This document shows positions 24,218 through 35,700 of a DNA stretch of 64,000 bases, piece after piece. Source of the stretch: Akebia trifoliata (lineage: Eukaryota > Streptophyta > Magnoliopsida > Ranunculales > Lardizabalaceae). Position numbers and translations under genes: made by a program. Positions within the stretch are counted from its first letter, which is position 1; every line of letters begins with the position of its first letter. Below the pieces are notes generated by a model. That model did not search any database. It saw only the letters and a list, made by a program, of their open reading frames with translations, and was not told the DNA's origin. The stretch lies in assembly GCA_017979445.1 (NCBI GenBank), contig CM030716.1:17317443-17381442 (forward strand), written 5' to 3'.

Positions 24218-25150
24218 TCAGACTGAATAGGTTGGTGTTGGTTGGGCACATAGGCAGTCCCAAGAAGTCCCTATTATGTTACTCCACAATTTGTTAATGG
24301 AGGCACATCGAGGTTTCATATGGTTCTCATAATAGCGTTTATATTCTGGTGTTGTCATTACTTTTCTGTTATTTTGGGCCATCTTTCCCTTCTTTGTAAA
24401 GAAATGTCTTTTGGTTGCCTCCACTCAATTGTGTCATTCATGAACACCCATTGATAGGGCATAACTTGATCATATCCAAACTGTCGGGCCACTCTTACAC
24501 TAGTTTGGCAATGGGACAGATGGTTTCTTGTTCACCATTAATGGGTATGTTGGCATGCCAATCAGGTATGCAAGAGTGGTTATCCTATACATGTACAGTC
24601 AGTATGTCTCCTCACCTTTTACTTTTATTTTATCTTAAAAAATAACTCAGACTTATACTCATTACTCTAGTATGGCCTCCATGTGATTTTGGGTTGCATG
24701 CAAAGCTCTCCTAGTATGAACTTTGTATCTTTCTTTCTCGATTTCTCAATCCCATAACAACATCCTTTATATATTGTTGTTGGATCTTCATTCAATGAGC
24801 CCTCAGGTGTTATGCTTTGAAAGTGTTGGTATGTCCATAAACACAATACCTAGAATAACCCATGCGTAATTTCAGGCTTCTCCTTCAATGCTACCCTTTC
24901 TTGCCTTCTATCATTTTTGGTATCCTTGAGATAGTTGTCTAGTAATTGATATATTTGTGCTACAATTTAACTTGCCAGGCATACATCCTTCCTGGATAGC
25001 ACTTGAGTAATCATATTGAAGATTGTGGTGTTGATGCACTTGTGGGGGACAATAGGGGGCCACAAAGACGGTGAAATAATATACCAAAAGGAACATAAAG
25101 TGGGTCTCTTTATAGCAATACCCGCTGAACATCACCCTCCAGCTTTTCAA
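24218..25150 (-). pseudogene. Degraded coding remnant, possibly plant-mobile-domain type
   Basis: Minus-strand fragments in several frames. One block around 24430-24492 reads RQFGYDQVMPYQWVF and continues into a W-R-Q-P-K stretch. A second fragment (24218-24424) has PEYKRYYENHMKPRC and KLWSNIIG. A third lies at 24911-25150. RQFG followed by an aromatic/Q block is reminiscent of the plant mobile domain carried by some transposons, but there are many frame breaks and I cannot assign it firmly. It is unlikely to be expressed as a protein. Confidence 0.35.
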
Positions 25151-25330
25151 TGATTTTTTGCCTTAATTTTTTCTTCTCCTAGTTGGATTCCGCATCCCAA
25201 TCATCTTATAGACCTTGACGAGCTCGAGATTTTAAAGATTTTAGTAAATATAAATCAATCCAAAGTCAATTGACTATTGAATTGTTGACATTTATGAGTT
25301 TTTTTATATGAAATTAAATGAAGAATATTG

Positions 25331-25392
25331 TTGGATTGACTTTAGACTGGAACCTCATATCGCATTTTCTTGACGTGAAAGTGTATGGGAAC
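25331..25392 (+). repeat. Left arm of a disrupted inverted repeat
   Basis: This arm pairs with 27449-27512. The reverse complement of the right arm shares GGAACCTCATATCGCA and TTGACGTGAAAGTGTATGGG with it, with few mismatches. With the LTR 25433-27448 and one target duplication removed, the loop would be only about 35 bases. This was a hairpin-forming MITE or fold-back. Confidence 0.8.
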
Positions 25393-25432
25393 TATAGATG
25401 CTTTTTATCAAATGAAAAACATTTATGGTTCC

Positions 25433-27448
25433 TGTAGATACGTGATTCTCGATTACGAGTGCCACTTCTACTAAGGTTTGGAGTCGCCACCATTCATATT
25501 TGTAAAATGGTGTGAATGGTCACCTAATGCGCATTTTAGAAAAAAGTGTCATTTTTAACATTTAGTGACCTTCAATGGATAAGATACTGATCTAACCTTG
25601 AGATCGGGGTAAGCGGTTTGATTGGAAAAAAAGGAAATGTGTTAGGCACCCTTTTCTCTCCACTAAGTGGTGGTAACCTCAACTCAATTTGATCATTTTT
25701 AGATAAAAATACAAAATAAAATAAAGAGTCGCGTGTCGATAACTTGTAACCTAAATAGGGATTTATTTTTGGCTCGATTATAAGTTCATCCCATTGAAGG
25801 AGGTGATCCTTATAAACATTTAGCCTTGGGAACTACATGAGTTTTTGAAAAATATTGGCTATGGTTATGGGTCCATGCTTATGAGTTGAGAAGAATCCGA
25901 ACACTGATTGCCACAAAACGGTTTGATGTGTTAAAATGATTTTATTTTGAAAATGGTTACGACCCCTATACTTTCAACCGAACCGAAGTTCAATCTACCG
26001 GAGATAGGGGAGGAGAAGCATCACATCTTAGGTTTTTCTAAAAAGAAATTAAAGAGATGTGGGGATAACAGAAGAGGGATATGGAGAAGGGAGAGAGAGA
26101 GACGGGGGATATGTAATGCTTATGCTTGAACCCACCTTGAAGCTTGAGCCTTCATTTTTCTTATTCTCTTCTTCTTCTTAAGTTCTTTGTAGAATTGTGA
26201 GAGTAGATTTTTTTAAGTTGATGAAATAAGGAAAGTAGAGGAGAATTGAAAGAATTTTTTTTAAAACTTAAATTTGATACCCATTTTGGAAGGTAAAAGG
26301 GGGTATTTATAGGTGTTGGGAGATTATTTTAGGGATATAATGGGGTGAATGAATGAAAGAGTAGAGAATGACATAGATTTTGAAGGTGGGAGGGGTATGA
26401 AATTTGGAGTTGGAATGAAGGTAGTTGTGTAATAAGGGAAAATAAATAATTTTTTATCTAAATGATTTAGATTTTATTCAATCCATTTCGGTGAAGTGTT
26501 TGGTAAGGTGAGATGATGGGTGTTTGGTTTAAGAGAATGGGAGTGGTTGTTGGTTGAGTGTTAGGTAGGTTGAAGAGAAGTGGTGTTTAGATTAGGAGAA
26601 TGACTTGATTTTTGGGAGGATTAAGGGGATAATGACAAGTGTCAAAAAAGGATGGGGAGGTGAAGTGATTAGATGAGTTAATTGGAGATGAGTGTTTGAT
26701 TGGAAAAGAGGGGTGTGAGTTTGGTTTGTAGAAATGGATTTGTAAGTTATGATGAGGGTAAATTAGAAAAGGGTATGAGTTTAGATAGGAGTAGATAAAG
26801 GTGATGTGGGTAGGTTAGGAAAGAGTATGGGTTATGATGATTTTTGGAGAAAGGTGATATGGGTAGATGATTTGTCAGCGAAAGGTGATGGGGGTAGGTA
26901 ATTGGATGAGGGAGGTGAATTGGGGTGATGACATGTGTCTCCTTTGGTTGATGTGGATAGTAATTTGTGGGTTATAAGTTATGGATTATGGATTATGCAT
27001 TATGAATGTGATATAGATAATAATTTGTGGGCTTTGGTGTATTGGGTTCAGGTTTTTGAAAAGTTGTAGGTTGTTTGGGGATTGGTTAGGATTATTTTGG
27101 AATGAGTTTTTTCGGGTGGGTATGTTTTAGGGTTTAGGTGGTATATGATTAAGTTTAGGTTGAATGGGGTGATAAATGCATTTTTGCGAGTTGAGGGTTT
27201 GTGGGCTTTGAGCGGGTTTAAGGTAATTCGATTTTGAGGGTGGAGCAGTGAAATTTGGCGAAGGTAATGGGCATTTCAAGTCTTATTCTAAATTCCTTGA
27301 TCTTTTTAAGGGTCTTGGAGTCCTCGGATTGATCAAAATGCCACGTTTTGGTGAATTTAGCCTTTTAGGCCCATTGTCAAGTTATTAAGGAAATTGACAT
27401 TTTTTTTTGCCTTTTTGAATAGGGCCCGTTCAAATTGGGGTGTTTACA
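25433..27448 (-). mobile_element. Solo LTR (L3), Tat-like
   Basis: On the minus strand it runs from TGTAAACACCCCAATTTG (at 27448) to ATCACGTATCTACA (at 25433). It is flanked by perfect GTTCC duplications (25428-25432 and 27449-27453). The motifs GTTAGGCACCC (25640) and GGAGTCGCCACC (25481) are shared with the Tat LTRs here. The minus strand is C-rich and G-poor in the middle, like the G1 LTR. Two short plus-strand frames inside it are not genes. Confidence 0.9.
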
Positions 27449-27512
27449 GTTCCCATACACTTTCACGTCAAGAAGTGCGATATGAGGTTCCAGCTTGAAG
27501 TCACTCCAACAT
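27449..27512 (-). repeat. Right arm of a disrupted inverted repeat
   Basis: The partner of 25331-25392. Its first five bases are the right copy of the GTTCC target duplication of the solo LTR. Confidence 0.8.
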
Positions 27513-28393
27513 GACTCTTAAATTAAATAAAGATAAATTAGATTAAATATAAATCAATCCAATCAAATTGAAAACATTATTAAGTAGTCTCTTATTTAAT
27601 TCTTAAAAAATTCATGAAATTTTCATTTTTTTAAATGAAAGTATCATTTTCCAAATTATTGAACTATTATGAATAATTCACAGATTTTAAATTTGAAAAG
27701 AATAAAACATGTTTTTTAACGAATTTACGAATTTTTATAAAACTCAGTGGAAAAAAATGCGACTGTAACTTGTTATTTGTTTAAAAGTGTAAACTTGTAA
27801 GTTGTGATGTGTAACGCAAGTCAACTTTGAAACGGCCATGCTTCAAAATTTTGGAGGAATCCAATTTTTTACGTGACAATGTCCCTTTTATCTTAACAAA
27901 ATAATGATATGGCCCTTTATATTTATTTAAGATTACACCTCAATTTTCTAAATTGGTGATTTTTCTCTTGATTATGGTTTTCTTTAAAAAAATCAATGGA
28001 ACAATAACCTCAATGTCCTCGTTATCACTTCCATCATTATTACCGTCACCATTAACATCACTAATTTCATCATCACCATCACTATCGTGTGCCCGAATTT
28101 TTGAAATGAAACGGATAATACACATATGAAGCATAGGCCACATATTTTCCATTTATCGAATTCTTGACCAGATTTTTGCAATTCAAAATCGAATAAAACT
28201 CGAATTTTTCACTAATCGAATTTTTGTCATATTCCGAATTGCTAACCAGGGTAATACATTCTTTAATTTAATTTTAATTTGCGATATATATGAATAGCAC
28301 CCTTTTTAAAAATAAACTTAAAAAATTGCCATTTTTATACTTGAAAATTTTCCAATTTTTAATTTTTTTTATCAAATTCGTTTGAATTAATTG
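27513..28393. other. AT-rich intergenic stretch
   Basis: No gene or element border found. Bases 27990-28100 hold a run of CATCA/TCACCAT trinucleotide-like repeats, which produces short acidic frames on the minus strand. AATTCTTG/CGAATTTTT words recur at 28155-28230. Confidence 0.4.
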
Positions 28394-28744
28394 TAGGAGT
28401 GGAGCCTAGATTTTCTTATAGTGGGGACAAATTATGATTAGTTGTGTAGATGAAGAACTTGAAGATGAATGATTTTAGGGGAAAAATTCAGAGATTTTAC
28501 ATTAAAAATTAAAAAAAAGATATTTAGGTCATTTCTAATTACTATATGAGAAGGTCTGGACAAGAGACAATGTCATCAACAAAAAAGAAAATTAATTGGG
28601 GGTGGTGGGGATTGGAAGGAGGTGAGGAGTGGGAACAATGAGGTATGTAATTAGTTAAAAATATAAGGGTGTCTCAAAATTGTTTTTTGAGAGGGGGCAT
28701 TTTAAAAAATTGCTCCCACCAACTCCTTACTAGCTCCACCCCTC
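28394..28744. mobile_element. hAT-like MITE, 351 bp
   Basis: The left end is TAGGAGTGGAGC and the right end, reversed, GAGGGGTGGAGC (10 of 12 matching). The flanking 8-mers are ATTAATTG (28386-28393) and ATTAATCG (28745-28752), a near-perfect 8-bp duplication as made by hAT transposases. It has no coding capacity. It lies about 1 kb upstream of the HD-ZIP III start codon. Confidence 0.8.
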
Positions 28745-29168
28745 ATTAATCGAATCAAGGCTTTATCGAATTATTGCCGAATCCGAACTTTGTTTCTATG
28801 GGTAAGAGGCTGGACACATCAATTTTAAAAGAAAGAGAAAAATAATAAAATGCTCAAATAAAAATTACAATTTTGGCATGGTAATGAGAGAAAGTGGCCT
28901 ACATGTTTTTACATCATTAGAAGATAACCCCACAAACCAGATTATTAGACGGCTGGAATAGTAGAATCAATTGAGGTTCACTTTCATTTCAACATGTGGG
29001 CCATTTTAAACTTTTTTAAAATTTCCATATCTGATAACATCACATACATTCATCCACATCCATCATGCATGCATTGAAGAGAGAGAGTTTTGCTGAGGAA
29101 AGCTGTACTTTACTTTTCGTCAGAGAAGAACAGCCCATCCAAACCAAAAACGTCTCTGGCAGGTAAAA

Positions 29169-29243
29169 ATGAAGTCTCTCTCTCCCATTTCAATTTTAGT
29201 GACAGAGCACAGAGAGAGAGAGTGTTTGCAACTTTGCATTTAA
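29169..29243 (+). promoter_or_regulatory. Upstream ORF 1 in the HD-ZIP III leader
   Basis: An ATG opens a 24-codon frame (starts MKSLSPIS, ends QLCI) closed by TAA at 29241-29243. It is upstream of and out of contact with the main frame. If transcribed and unspliced, it could reduce ribosome access to the main start. No family match is claimed. Confidence 0.4.
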
Positions 29244-29445
29244 AACAAACCTAAGAAAAAGCAAAACCTCATCCACCACCATCACCACCACCACCACCAC
29301 CTGGCGCTCATTTGTTCGTTAATCTCTTTTCCCACTTTTTCTTTTACTGTGGGCTCTGTTTGTTTTGAAGTATTTTTGTTTTGTTTTGTTTTGTTTGTTT
29401 TGAGTTTCTTCTGTTTCTCTCATCCTCAGGTAGAAATCTCGAGAT

Positions 29446-29523
29446 ATGGGTATTGTTGAAGAAGAAGATCAAAGAAAGACATACCATTTCTGTTGTTTTT
29501 ATGGGTCTATTGTTCTTTCTTAA
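29446..29523 (+). promoter_or_regulatory. Upstream ORF 2 in the HD-ZIP III leader
   Basis: A 25-codon frame (MGIVEEEDQRK ... GSIVLS) ending in TAA at 29521-29523. It lies 187 bases before the main ATG. Its role is inferred only from position. Confidence 0.4.
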
Positions 29524-29538
29524 CTAGTTGAGATTCTG

Positions 29539-29613
29539 ATGTGGGAGAGAGGAGGCTCTCTTGGGGTAGAGAGCCGGTTTGAGACTGATAAGACCTTGAA
29601 ATTTTGTTACTAA
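29539..29613 (+). promoter_or_regulatory. Upstream ORF 3 in the HD-ZIP III leader
   Basis: A 24-codon frame (MWERGGSLG ... LKFCY) ending in TAA at 29611-29613, about 97 bases before the main ATG. With the two others this makes a leader with three similar-sized short frames. Confidence 0.4.
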
Positions 29614-29710
29614 TTTCTAGAACAAAGAAGAATATTTTTAATTTTATTTTTTTGATTTTCTGTGTTTGTGGGTTTTTGGTTTTTTTTTAGTTTCTTTAGT
29701 AGTGGTGGGT

Positions 29711-32700
29711 ATGTCTGCATCGTCTTCGTTGAAACAGATGGATACAAGCAAGTACGTGAGATACACACCAGAACAGGTGGAGGCCTTAGAGAGGGTATAT
29801 ATGGAGTGTCCGAAGCCTAGCTCTTTGAGAAGGCAACAACTTATAAGAGAATGTCCCATACTCTCTAATATTGAACCAAAGCAGATCAAAGTCTGGTTTC
29901 AGAATCGAAGGTAATATATGGAGAGAAAGACGGGTTTTATTGTGTTTTTATCATTATTAATATTTTTTGATTGGATTTTATGTGGAAAAGTATTTTGATA
30001 TTTATAGAAGAAAAAATATGTAATCTGTTTTGGTTTTTTGATCTTACAGTTCTTGGTGGATGTGTAGGATTTTGTTGTTGGTTTTATGTTTGGGTGTTCA
30101 TATCTTAGACTAAAATGAAATGAGATATCAGGAAAAGCATTTTGTTAGTTGTTTGTTGTTTATTTATGGGAGAAATATCCTATCTTTTTGGGATTTTTGA
30201 TTCATCAGTTCTTGAAGAAAAATGGGATTTGTCTTAATTTTTTCTTTGAGTGTTGAGGATTTCTCTTTGTTTAAGTAAAAAAATATTGTATTTGTAGGGC
30301 TTCTCCCCTCACCCATTTCATGGTCTTTGGGAGAAAACGTTAGAGGCACAGAGAAGAAAAGAAAATCTTTGAGCTTTTTTCTTCAAAAAGAAAAAAATTG
30401 GGTTCTAGATAATGATTTTTTGATATTTATAGACGTATTATGTTTTATTTGTGGTATGTATTATTTTTCAGTTCTTGAAGAAAAATGGGTTTGGTTTTGA
30501 TACTGTTTGGATGTTGAAGATTTTTTTCTTTGTTTCAGTCAAAAATATTGAATTTGGTGGACTTGGTCTTCCACTAATTTCATGGTCATTCTGGGAATGT
30601 GACAGGTGGTTAGAAAGAAAGAAATCTTTGGTTTTTTTTTTTCTAAATTAGATTTTAGTCAAAAGGGGTAGTTGGTATTTGTTATGTTTCCAATATTATT
30701 GAGGAACTTGAGATAAATAAAGAAGGCAATAGGGGTCATTTTGATTATTTTGTTTTTGTTAATTTGATTTAAGATATAAGGAGAACAAGACATTTTTTAA
30801 ACTAACGTAAATGAGACATTAATGTTGAATTTCTAAAGTTATTTCTCTGATTATTGTGGTGTTGTATTCTTTTATTTTCCCTTGATTTCATTTAAATAAA
30901 ACAAAATAGAATTTGCAAATTGGGGTTTTAATGCATGTTCTTCTTTGTTTTCAAGTGAATGTATTTTTTTTTAATTTTTTTTTCCTTTTTGAATTGATTT
31001 TCAGAGTGAATAAGATTTTGTTCCTATACTTTATTTTTTATTTTTTGATGTTTTCCTTCCATCCTATTTTAACCATTTTCTTTATAAGAATTATTTTTCT
31101 TCTGTAATTTAGATTGCTACTCAAAATTGGATATTTTTGCAAACTTGCAAATGACATTCCATTTTTTCTTCTTCCCTTATTATACATACAGATGCCGTGA
31201 AAAACAGAGAACAGAAGCGTCACGTCTCCAGTCAGTAAACAGGAAGCTTACTGCCATGAACAAGCTATTGATGGAGGAGAATGATCGACTTCAGAAGCAG
31301 GTCTCTCAATTTGTTTATGAGAATGGATACATGAAGCAGCAACTGCACAATGTAAGCGCCTATTTCTTTGTCGAAACCTTTGTGAACTAGCAATGTTTTT
31401 CTCATTATGATTGAACTTTCTGTTTTTTTTTTTTTGTGATGAAGGCTCAAATGTCGTCTTCAGTATTAATTTTCTCAGAGGTGGCGCAAATTTATTTGCT
31501 AAGTAGAGAAGTTCATGCCTATTGCTTTGATCATGAGTTCAGAAGTCTAATTTCTTTCAAAGTCTCTTTTGCTTGTATGCGTAGTGACAAAGTCAGGGTG
31601 TAGGAAAAAATCGGAAAAAAAAAACTGGCAAAAGTTGGCATAGTTTTGAAAAATTAAGAAAAATAAAATGTGCATTATTTACGAAAATGTAAAAAATGTA
31701 TTTAAACTAAACAAATAAGTCTTGAGTAAAATTTTGCATGAGTCACTCTACTTGTATGTACCTTTTTATCTAGAACTTTTAGTTGTATTTCATTCATTTT
31801 GCAAAATCATATTTTTTTTTATTTATGGTTGATTGTTTAAGTCGTAATGTATTCTTTATAATTGCCCTGCTCATGTTAATCCCAAATTTCATTTTTCTTG
31901 TTTTAATATCCTTAGCTTCTTAAGGTATTAAAGTGCAATTTTTGTAGGAGATTAGAAAAGCCTTCCTTATAGACTCTAGGATCATCTAATACATCATCGT
32001 GATTCACATAGGTCTGTATGATTGCAGAGAATATTTTCCCCGGAAAACCAATTTCTAAACAACCTTAGAAAATTTATCTGGCGATTGTACCTAGGAAAAT
32101 CTCTGAAGGAGATTTGGTTTTTAGTAGTGTTGTCAAATGCAATTGCATATACTATTTTCTATGAGTAAATCGCATATGCCATCATGGCATATGCTATTTA
32201 GGATTTCTGGTTCATTATGCCATGGCATACAAAAGTATGTGGTGGCATATTACTTCAATAAGCAATGATTTGACTATTGGAGCATTAAATTCAAGTTTTT
32301 TAAATCTATCTTCTCCTACAACTACCCTATTTCCACCCCCTATTTGTGCATTATTCTAAGCTAGTTCTTTTATTCTTTCACTCGTATATATTCACTTTAA
32401 ATCTTATTTCTACTTTATTTTTTCAAAATATTGAGTTTATGCATTATAACATAAGATCATAGTATCCAATGATTAGACTATTAAAGCAAAATTAACTTTA
32501 ATTATCTAGAACTAGAACTTGATAATTAAAGTAGGCCACCTACGTATCATGAATAGTTTATATATTATTGACTACTTAGCTTCTTGAGTTCTTTTATTTT
32601 TGTTACTAAATAACTAAACGTGATTAATTTTATTCAATTTGAAAAATGAGTGCTATCCAAAATCCAAATATATTGTTATAGGTTTGTTTTTATTTTCTTA

Positions 32701-35700
32701 TATTTTTCTGTTTTTTTAAATATTTCCCCTCTTTTGTTCTTATTTTTAACTGTTTTTATTTATTTTAAATAAAAAAAATATTTTGTGCAATATGCAACCA
32801 CATATGCCATATGCCATTTTGCATATGCTATTTGATAACATTGGTTTTTAGTTTGGGTCTTGTATGTATGTACCTTTAATGCAGTTTATAGATCCTTACT
32901 AGTACACAATTTCTCTACAGGCATCTGCAGTGACCACAGACATGAGCTGTGAGTCTGTGGTCACAAATGGTCAGCACCAACAGCAGCAAAACCCAACAAC
33001 AACTCAGCATCCCCAATGGGATGCTAAGAACCCAGCTGGGTAAATGTTTTTTGTTTTTGTGTTTTTCAAGCCTCTTTTATAATATAATGTAGAGATTTAT
33101 CAAAATGGTACATGAAAATTGAAAAATTACCAAAACGGTGTACTATTCATATTAATTCTGAAAATGGTAAATTGCCGTTTTTTGGAAATAAGGTAATTTT
33201 ACAAAATGGTAAAATTTGAAATGAACTGTGTTTAATGCCAAAAATGCCCTTTTACCATTTTTTTTGTAAAGCAGTATACATATCTCATGTTTAATTCAAA
33301 CAGATAGAAATACAACTGTTTTAGTATAGTGATGTTTCCCTTCAAGATTTTGTTTATTTCAGCACTCTACTAAAACAGTTGTATTTCTCTCTGTTTATAA
33401 AAGAGCGGGGATATGTAGTTTTGGTATCTAAACACTGTTCATTTCAAATTTCACTGCTTTGGTAAAATAACTTAGTTCTGAAAATGGTAATTTACCGTTT
33501 TCGAAATTAAAATGAATAGTGCACTGTTTTAGTTATTTTTCAATTTGTGATGCGTATTTTGGTAAATTACCCTAAAATGTATGTATTAAGACCTCTTTTC
33601 TTGTTTTACTAACTAGTTTTAAACTTGACATGTTGTGGATATCTGTAGTCTCCTCGCAATAGCTGAGGAGACCCTGGCAGAGTTCCTTTCAAAGGCCACT
33701 GGAACTGCTGTCGACTGGGTCCAGATGCCTGGGATGAAGGTAGTTCAACTCTCCATCATTTCCATCAAATCATTTTTTTTTTAAAAACCTTATTTCAGCC
33801 CACTCATTGAAGCTCAATATTTCTGTTTTTGTAGCCTGGTCCGGATTCTATTGGAATCGTCGCTGTTTCTCACAATTGTGGTGGGGCTGCAGCACGAGCC
33901 TGCGGTCTCGTGGGTTTAGAACCCATGAAGGTAAGATTTTCTTCTTGCAACTTAATTTTAGAAAGCTGCTATTGGCACCCCAACATTTACTTGTTACAGC
34001 CCAATTAAAAATAAAGAAAATAACTGAATGGTTGATAGAAGTAAAACTTGGGGTGTCAATAGAAGCTCTCTTGTATTTTTGTTAAATTTTTATTGTTGGG
34101 CTTAGGATTTTATGTGAGCCTAATCATAATTGTAAACCATTACTGAAATTGTTTGAACAAGTGTTCAAATGTTTTGTAACGTTGAGATTACAATTGAAGC
34201 CAAACCTTGGTAATGTTTGAAGACTGTGTTTAAACCTTAATTGGGGTGATAAATAATTTGAGAAATTGGGGTGTAATAAGTAAAAGTTGGGGTAGGGTAT
34301 CTCTAGTTTTAACTGTGTTATTATTTGTTGTGCACTGTAAATTATTTGTTTGTATCTCTTTATATAGGTCGCCGATATCCTTAAAGATCGTCCATTATGG
34401 TTTCGTGATTGCCGTTGCCTTGAGGTCTTGAATGTACTCCCTATGGGGAACGGAGGAACCATAGAGCTTATATACATGCAGGTTTGTAGTACATTTGATG
34501 TTGAATTGAAGTTGAAAAGATGTTTAAGTCCACTAAATTCCTTGTTTTCTTGGACTTTCCTCAGACCTATGCACCTACAACGTTGGTATCGGCACGAGAC
34601 TTTTGGACTCTCAGATATACTATTGGTCTGGAAGATGGTAGTCTTGTGGTAACTTACTCATCATGCTTAACTCTGTTTTTGAGTGTGTTTTTGTTGATTT
34701 GGCTTTCAAACGTCCAAACTTCACTTCATGGGGGGCATTAAAGAATTAAAAGTTTGAAGTTGTTCTGATGTCCATAAGCAAGATATCAGCTTATATTTTA
34801 GGGTATTTTAGAAACACCCCCCGCTAAACTGGTGATATTAGATTTACCCCTTGCAAAATGCAGATTAGGTTTACCCCCTTGACTGTAAGTCAAAGTCGCT
34901 TTTTCTTGATGATTTAACAATGAAATTTTGATTCTTTCCAAGACTTGATTTATTAATTTAAGTATTTAAAAAAAAGTCAATTTCTCTGTTAAATTATCAA
35001 GAAAATGCAATGTTGACTAATGGTCAAGGGGGGTAAACCTAATATCACCAATTTTACAAGAAGGTATTTCTAAAATACCCTATTTACTTCGATTTGTCAA
35101 ACAACTGACCCAAATTTGAGTATATCATTCTCACTTTAAACATGTATTTGTAGATATGTGAGAGATCCTTGACGCCTTCTTCTGGTGGCCCCGTGGGCCC
35201 ATCTACTCCAAATTTCATCAGAGCTGAGATGCTTCCTAGTGGTTATCTTATACGTCCTTGTGAGGGTGGAAGCTCTATAATTCACATTGTTGATCATGTC
35301 GACTTAAATGTAAGTATGGTGACCAATCAAATCGTACAGTTTCTGTGATTTCCTTGTTATATATCTTCACGTTATTTCATCCTGGTTTCCTGACCGTGTT
35401 TTAGGCATGGAGTGTGCCCGAGGTTCTCAGACCATTATATGAATCGCCAAAAATTCTTGCTCAAAAAATGACAATTGCTGTAAGTACCTGACATGGGCAT
35501 CATTTTTATAATGTTTCGCTACATTTTTTTTAATCTTACAGTTTGTGGGAATTCTCGTATTGTGCCTGAAATGGGCCTTAGATATTTAATTTCCTTGATG
35601 GTGACTTTATATGGGAGTGTGCCTAGGTATCAATCTGAAGCATTGATTGCTGTGCCATTGCATGGTTATGGGTCATTCTATATACATGGTCTACTACGAA

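Larger units (their letters stand above)
29081..29710 (+). promoter_or_regulatory. 5' leader/proximal promoter of the HD-ZIP III gene
   Basis: About 630 bases upstream of the start codon, with features of a long transcribed leader: GAGA repeats (29081-29091 and 29209-29222), a CCACCATCA-type run (29270-29300), a TTTTG pentamer run (29371-29400), and at least three short upstream ORFs. A possible splice donor (CAGGTAAAA, near 29163) and acceptor (TTTCTTTAG, ending about 29699) could define a leader intron. I see no convincing TATA box, so the transcription start is not placed. Confidence 0.55.

Noticed and set aside
29644..29889. Minus-strand frame opposite exon 1 of the HD-ZIP III gene
   Set aside because: It is the shadow of the conserved homeodomain exon and resembles nothing itself.
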